A stretch of 64,000 bases of DNA from Candidatus Bathyarchaeota archaeon A05DMB-4 (GTDB lineage: Archaea; Thermoproteota; Bathyarchaeia; Bathyarchaeales; SOJC01), in assembly GCA_019685575.1 (NCBI GenBank), contig JABFQO010000005.1, positions 1 to 64,000 on the forward strand, written 5' to 3'. The translations under genes and the position numbers were made by a program. The notes beneath the pieces are model-generated. The model worked only from the letters and a program-made list of their open reading frames with translations. It had not been told where the DNA came from and did not search any database. This document shows, piece by piece, positions 60,136 to 64,000 of the stretch. Position 1 is the first letter of the stretch. Each line of letters starts with the position of its first letter.

Positions 60136-60990
60136 ATGATTAGGGTTAGTGCTTTTCTACGGTTGATGCGTCCTGTGAATTGTTTAATGATGGGTTTCGC
60201 CGTGATTGTAGGTGCGGCTTTGGTTGGGGAAAATGTTTTTTCGGGTGATGTTTGGGCTAGGCTTTTGCTTGGATTTTTTGTAGGGGTCTTTTTGACTGGG
60301 GGTTCGATGGTTGTGAATGATGTTGTTGATCGTGAGATTGACGCCGTAAACGAGCCGAAGCGTCCAATTCCAAGCGGCGCTGTTTCAGTGTTTCAGGCAA
60401 AGGTTTTTGCTTTGGTTTTGGGCGTGTTGGGTTTTTCTTTTGCTTTGGGTTTGGGTTGGGAATGCTTATTGATTGCGGGTGTTTCGTGGTTCGTGCTTTT
60501 TGCATACGTAATGTGGGGTAAGCGTACCGGGTTTTTTGGGAATTTGTTGGTAAGTGTTTGTGTTGTAATTCCGTTTGTTTTCGGCGGTTTTGCTGTTGGA
60601 AGAGGTTTTACTGAGGCCAGTGTGATTTTTGTGGTGTTGGCGTTTCTTTCCAACACGGGGCGCGAGATTACTAAGGGAATTGTGGATGTTGAAGGTGACA
60701 GAAGAAAGAATGTGCGCACCGTGGCTGTTAGTTTGGGAAGTCGATTCGCGGCGGTTTTGTCAGTGGTTTTTTATGTTTCTGCCGTGGTGCTGAGTGTTTT
60801 GCCTTGGAAGTTGGGGTTGGTTTCGGCTTGGTTTTTACCTTTTGTCGTTGTTACTGATGTGGGTTTAATTGTGTCGTGTGTTTGGCTTTTGCGGGACTTT
60901 TCTCGAGAAAATGCCAAGCAGATTAAGAAGTTGGTTTTGATCTGGTTTATTTTTGGGCTTTTGGCCTTTTTGGCAGGCACAATTCTGTGA
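60136..60990 (+). CDS. UbiA-family prenyltransferase, probably digeranylgeranylglyceryl phosphate synthase
   Basis: A 284-residue membrane enzyme with 8-9 spans. The first Asp-rich motif is NDVVDREIDAVNEPKRPIPS (about residues 60-79), the second is GREITKGIVDVEGDRRKNVR. In archaea this type adds the second geranylgeranyl chain to geranylgeranylglyceryl phosphate in ether-lipid synthesis. Other UbiA substrates are possible. ATG 60136 follows a weak GTGGG; the sequence before it is A+C-poor intergenic DNA. Codons end almost only in T or G. Confidence 0.85.
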   Translation: MIRVSAFLRLMRPVNCLMMGFAVIVGAALVGENVFSGDVWARLLLGFFVGVFLTGGSMVVNDVVDREIDAVNEPKRPIPSGAVSVFQAKVFALVLGVLGFSFALGLGWECLLIAGVSWFVLFAYVMWGKRTGFFGNLLVSVCVVIPFVFGGFAVGRGFTEASVIFVVLAFLSNTGREITKGIVDVEGDRRKNVRTVAVSLGSRFAAVLSVVFYVSAVVLSVLPWKLGLVSAWFLPFVVVTDVGLIVSCVWLLRDFSRENAKQIKKLVLIWFIFGLLAFLAGTIL

Positions 60991-61016
60991 CCGTGCGTTT
61001 CTCGGCGCAGGTTAGG

Positions 61017-61066
61017 CCCCTCTTCCATATATGATCCTATTAGGCTCCAAATATACCGCAAATATG
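61017..61066 (-). repeat. Dispersed intergenic element, copy 5
   Basis: A full copy on the minus strand, identical to copy 2 over the core by eye. It lies between convergent gene ends (UbiA and purB), where no promoter is needed. Its downstream flank contains ACGCACGGTCACAG, matching the flank of copy 2 with one or two differences. Confidence 0.9.
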
Positions 61067-61095
61067 AACAGAGAACCGGCGGTTCACTTGAAAGA

Positions 61096-62466
61096 TTAGT
61101 TGGGTAATCCTCTGGTTTTTCTTTCTTTTTTTGTTTTCTTTATCATTTGTTCGACTTGTTTGACCGTGGTTCCGAGGTAGTTTCTTGGGTTTAATGTTTT
61201 GGTGATTTCTTCTTCGGTTAGTAGTTTCCGAACTTTTTTGTCTTCCAGAAGGGTTGTTTTGAAGGGTTGGTTTTCTGTTTCGCTTTTGATGGTGAGCAGT
61301 CGTAAGTGTTCGTGGGCTTCCTGACGGTTCATTCCCTTTGCTGCCAAGGCTAGCATCACGGCTTCTGACATGCATCGTCCTTGGGTTAGGCCTATGTTTT
61401 TCTTCATCTTCTCCTTGTCTACAACAAGTCCCGACAGAATTTCGGTCATCAACGCGAGCACGTAGTCTGTGAGGATACAGACTTCGGGGATAATGAATCT
61501 TTCAGCAGATGATTGTGTCAAGTCTCTTTCGTGCCAAGTTACGACGTTCTCTAATGCTGGCGACGCTAGGCTCCGAACGATTCTCGCCAAGCCGCAAACT
61601 CGTTCTAAAGTTATTGGGTTGCGTTTATGAGGCATGGTGGAACTGCCTACTTGTTTCGCTTTTTCGAATGGTTCAAAAAGTTCTCCGATTTCTGGTCTCT
61701 GTAGTTCGCGGATTTCGGTGGCGAAATTCTCTAGTGATGAAACTATTAGGGCGAGAAGTGAGACGAATTCGGCGTAACGATCGCGTTGGATGATTTGGGT
61801 TGAAATGTCGGCGGGTTTTATGCCTAATTTTTCCATAGCAAGTTCTTGGATTTTGGTCGCGTTTGGTCCAAGGCCTGCTTGGGTTCCTACGGCACCGCTC
61901 ATTTTTCCAACGAGTAGTCGTTCGTTGCACTCTTTTAGGCGTTGGATGTGTCGCGCGTTCTCTCGCATCCAAACCGAAAACTTGAATCCTAAAGTGATGG
62001 GTAATGCATGTTGTCCGTGGGTTCGTCCCATCATTAAGGTACGTTTATGCTTTTGGGCTTGCTTTATTAGAACCTCTTCAAAATCACTTAGCCGCCGCTC
62101 TAGAATCTTGACTGCTTCCTTAAGTTGCAAGGCGGTCGCTGTGTCAAGAATATCGGAACTCGTGGCTCCGAGATGCACGCAAGCCCCGCTGGGACCGCAT
62201 ACCTCTGCCAAGGCGCGTACAAGCGCTGCAACATCATGCTTAATCTCTTTTTCAATAGCCTTCACTCTGTCGAGTTGGACATGCTTTATCGATGCCATCT
62301 TCATGATAATTTGCGCATCTTTCTTCGAAATGTTACCCACTTCAGCGTGTGCCCACGCAAGCGTGGCTTCCACGTCTAACATTTTTTGCAGACGGTTTTC
62401 TTCATCAAAAACTCGTAGCATCTCTTTTGTTCCGTATCTGCCCGTGTCGATTGGGAGTATTGGCAA
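61096..62466 (-). CDS. purB: Adenylosuccinate lyase
   Basis: A 456-residue lyase of purine synthesis, acting on SAICAR and adenylosuccinate. It has TSSDILDTATALQL near residue 102-115, MMGRTHGQHALPITLGFKFS with a catalytic His, and the family signature GSSTMPHKRNPITLERVCGL. Length is normal. GAAAGGAGGAAG lies upstream of the ATG. Convergent with the UbiA gene. Confidence 0.96.
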   Translation of the reverse strand: MPILPIDTGRYGTKEMLRVFDEENRLQKMLDVEATLAWAHAEVGNISKKDAQIIMKMASIKHVQLDRVKAIEKEIKHDVAALVRALAEVCGPSGACVHLGATSSDILDTATALQLKEAVKILERRLSDFEEVLIKQAQKHKRTLMMGRTHGQHALPITLGFKFSVWMRENARHIQRLKECNERLLVGKMSGAVGTQAGLGPNATKIQELAMEKLGIKPADISTQIIQRDRYAEFVSLLALIVSSLENFATEIRELQRPEIGELFEPFEKAKQVGSSTMPHKRNPITLERVCGLARIVRSLASPALENVVTWHERDLTQSSAERFIIPEVCILTDYVLALMTEILSGLVVDKEKMKKNIGLTQGRCMSEAVMLALAAKGMNRQEAHEHLRLLTIKSETENQPFKTTLLEDKKVRKLLTEEEITKTLNPRNYLGTTVKQVEQMIKKTKKERKTRGLPN

Positions 62467-62567
62467 GTTTCTTCCTCCTTTCGTTTATTGTGTAAAGTTT
62501 GTTTTTATCAGTTTGTATTATGTGGCGAAGTATCTTTTTATTACTTTACCAACTAGTATTGCTGGGT

Positions 62568-63215
62568 ATGGTGAGGGACGTGTTGGACGACGCCTTCTTT
62601 GAAACGTTGAGACAGAGAAGTGAGAAATTCTTTCGACTTTCGCATCACGACAAATCGCATGTTGAAAGAGTGTACAATTTAGCCCTACGAATAGCAAGAG
62701 AAGAAAACGCTGACGTTGATGTTGTTAAAGCCGCAGTTTTGCTTCACGACATAGCCCGAGCCATGGAGGACGAAGGGAAAATCGACGACCACGCCGCAGA
62801 GGGTGCAAAGATGGCGAGAGAAATACTCGATGAAATCGGCTTTCCTAAAGAAAAGATAGGCGAAGTCATTCATTGCATTGAAGTGCACAGGTTCAGGAAA
62901 GGCATGAAGGCTGAAACTTTGGAGGCAAAAATACTTCAAGACGCAGACAGATTAGACATCATCGGCGCCGTCGGCATAGCCCGAGTGTTCACGCGAGGAG
63001 GATGGAGTAATATACCCATACATGACCCAGCCATAAAGCCTAAGGAAAGGTATGACGGCAAATCCGAAACCTCAGTTAATCACATTTACGAGAAGATTCT
63101 TAAAGTAAAAGGCACGTTCAACACAGAAACTGCTCGAAGAATCGCCGAAGAAAGACATGAGTTCGTGAAAACTTTTCTTGAAAGACTCCTTAAAGAGTGG
63201 AAAGGAGAAATATAA
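62568..63215 (+). CDS. HD-domain phosphohydrolase
   Basis: A 215-residue protein of the HD superfamily. The metal ligands are HHDKSHVERVYNLAL (His), VLLHDIARAMEDEG (His-Asp) and, later, IHCIEVHRF and LQDADRLDIIGAVG (Asp). Such proteins hydrolyse phosphate esters, often of nucleotides. ATG 62568 gives the usual start; the preceding in-frame codons encode an unlikely hydrophobic extension. Confidence 0.88.
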   Translation: MVRDVLDDAFFETLRQRSEKFFRLSHHDKSHVERVYNLALRIAREENADVDVVKAAVLLHDIARAMEDEGKIDDHAAEGAKMAREILDEIGFPKEKIGEVIHCIEVHRFRKGMKAETLEAKILQDADRLDIIGAVGIARVFTRGGWSNIPIHDPAIKPKERYDGKSETSVNHIYEKILKVKGTFNTETARRIAEERHEFVKTFLERLLKEWKGEI

Positions 63216-63241
63216 ACCTCCAACCATGGAGATCATCGTTA

Positions 63242-64000
63242 ATGGGCGCCATCACAGCGGTAGTGACCAAAGAAGAACAAGACACGGCCAACGCGATTTT
63301 GACAATGATTAAAGAGTTGGCGCACCGCGGCAAAGTTGCTTATGGAATCGCAACCGCAAAAGAACAGACGCTTGCAAACTCCATAGAAAAACTTTGCCCA
63401 GAAAAACTTCGGTCTAACATTGGTTTGGGCTACGTTTTCTCCAAAACTCTTCCCACAGATGCCCCCCTCCTAATTAAAACCGACAACTTCACATTCGTTT
63501 TCGAAGGCAGAACACACCCGCCCATAAACATCAACGAAAAATTACAACCAAACCCTCAAAAAACTGCCGAAGGGATAATCAAAAACTGTGATGGCGCCTA
63601 CGTTTTTGCCATCGCCACCCCCGACGTCCTAATCGTCGGCAGAGACACCCTCGGATTGGCACCGCTCTATTTTGCCAAGAACAAATCATCCATCGCCTTC
63701 GCATCCGAACGCAAAGCATTGTGGAAACTCGGTTTAAAAACTGCAGAATCCTTTCCACCCGGCAACATCGCCACGATAAAAAGCCAAAGCTTCTCATTCA
63801 AACCCGTCAAAACAGTCAAGCAACCCAAGGTGAAACCTTTAGACATGAAGTTTGCGGCTGAAAAGCTACAAAGACTTTTGTTGCAGTCAGTCAAGGTACG
63901 GGTTTCCGACGTGAAAGAGGTCGCTGTCGCGTTTTCTGGCGGCTTGGACAGCGGCACGGTTGCTTTTCTAGCCAAAAAATGCATGGTCAACGTCGAGTTA
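63242..64000 (+). CDS. Asparagine synthetase-like protein, N-terminal part
   Basis: The first 253 codons of a gene that runs past the window. The N-terminal domain (about 1-190) has the Ntn glutaminase-like fold of AsnB (LAHRGKVAYGIATAKEQTLA, APLYFAKNKSSIAFASERKA), but the chain begins MGAITAVV where active enzymes have Met-Cys-Gly-Ile. The catalytic Cys is missing, so glutamine hydrolysis is not expected. The PP-loop of the synthetase domain is present (VAFSGGLDSGTVAFLAKK). It may use free ammonia or a different amine. It starts 26 bp after the HD gene. Confidence 0.82.
   Translation, partial: MGAITAVVTKEEQDTANAILTMIKELAHRGKVAYGIATAKEQTLANSIEKLCPEKLRSNIGLGYVFSKTLPTDAPLLIKTDNFTFVFEGRTHPPININEKLQPNPQKTAEGIIKNCDGAYVFAIATPDVLIVGRDTLGLAPLYFAKNKSSIAFASERKALWKLGLKTAESFPPGNIATIKSQSFSFKPVKTVKQPKVKPLDMKFAAEKLQRLLLQSVKVRVSDVKEVAVAFSGGLDSGTVAFLAKKCMVNVEL

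Noticed and set aside
1-64000. CRISPR array, insertion sequence or prophage
   Set aside because: I saw no regularly spaced repeats with unique spacers, no transposase and no phage structural gene.

Overview
The window reads as a piece of an archaeal chromosome of mesophile-like base composition, most likely from the TACK side (a Bathyarchaeia-type genome is my best guess, not proven). The archaeal evidence: BRE/TATA-type promoters with short leaders, an archaeal replicative ATP-dependent DNA ligase, a UbiA-family ether-lipid prenyltransferase, a GPN-loop GTPase, a DUF4443 regulator, a FUN14 protein, an HdrA-MvhD fusion with a polyferredoxin, and an archaeal-type phosphoglycerate kinase. I see no CRISPR array, rRNA, insertion sequence or prophage.

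Layout. 1-6.7 kb: a dispersed repeat, tRNA-Lys, and small housekeeping and membrane proteins (DUF4443, GPN GTPase, DUF167, MFS). 6.7-15.1 kb: a LigB-like dioxygenase, then a four-gene surface-glycan set (methyltransferase, GT4 glycosyltransferase, a 1263-residue membrane protein with a discoidin-like domain, and an exported protein). 15.1-22.4 kb: a MEDS sensor, a gap-pgk glycolysis pair in which gap is bacterial-type, two ArsR-type regulators, a standalone LigD-type 3'-phosphoesterase, and an Lrp-like regulator broken inside a CG-dinucleotide tract. 22.4-28.8 kb: a hypE operon divergent from polyferredoxin-hdrA. 28.8-31.8 kb: a decayed HEPN/MNT pair, a GNAT, FUN14 and tRNA-Ala. 32-44.6 kb: acyl-CoA and propionyl-CoA metabolism (carboxyltransferase, biotin ligase, methylmalonyl-CoA epimerase, acyl-CoA dehydrogenase, two CoA-transferase subunits) mixed with cysS and an isopropylmalate-dehydrogenase-like gene. 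44.7-52.6 kb: zinc-ribbon, YHS and OB-fold genes, a DEAD helicase, an isopropylmalate-synthase-like gene, two beta-oxidation genes and leuCD. 52.6-64 kb: tRNAs, a decayed cupredoxin, DNA ligase, orphan oppDF, a sugar nucleotidyltransferase, a UbiA prenyltransferase, purB, an HD protein and the start of an asparagine-synthetase-like gene.

Together the metabolic genes suggest a heterotroph that activates and oxidises acyl-CoAs, feeds propionyl-CoA into the methylmalonyl-CoA route, and handles electrons with HdrA-type flavin-based chemistry. HypE implies a NiFe hydrogenase elsewhere in the genome.

Two signals are not explained by the genes. (1) A conserved element of about 50 bp occurs five times in intergenic DNA, plus one partial copy. 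(2) The DNA is a patchwork of strand-asymmetric domains of roughly 1-2.5 kb: one strand is rich in A+C and the other in G+T, independent of gene direction, with switches inside single genes (hypE, hdrA and probably accB/pccB). All five elements lie on the A+C-rich strand. Skew was judged by eye, not computed. Several genes are frameshifted (Lrp, HEPN, MNT, cupredoxin); some of these could be assembly errors.
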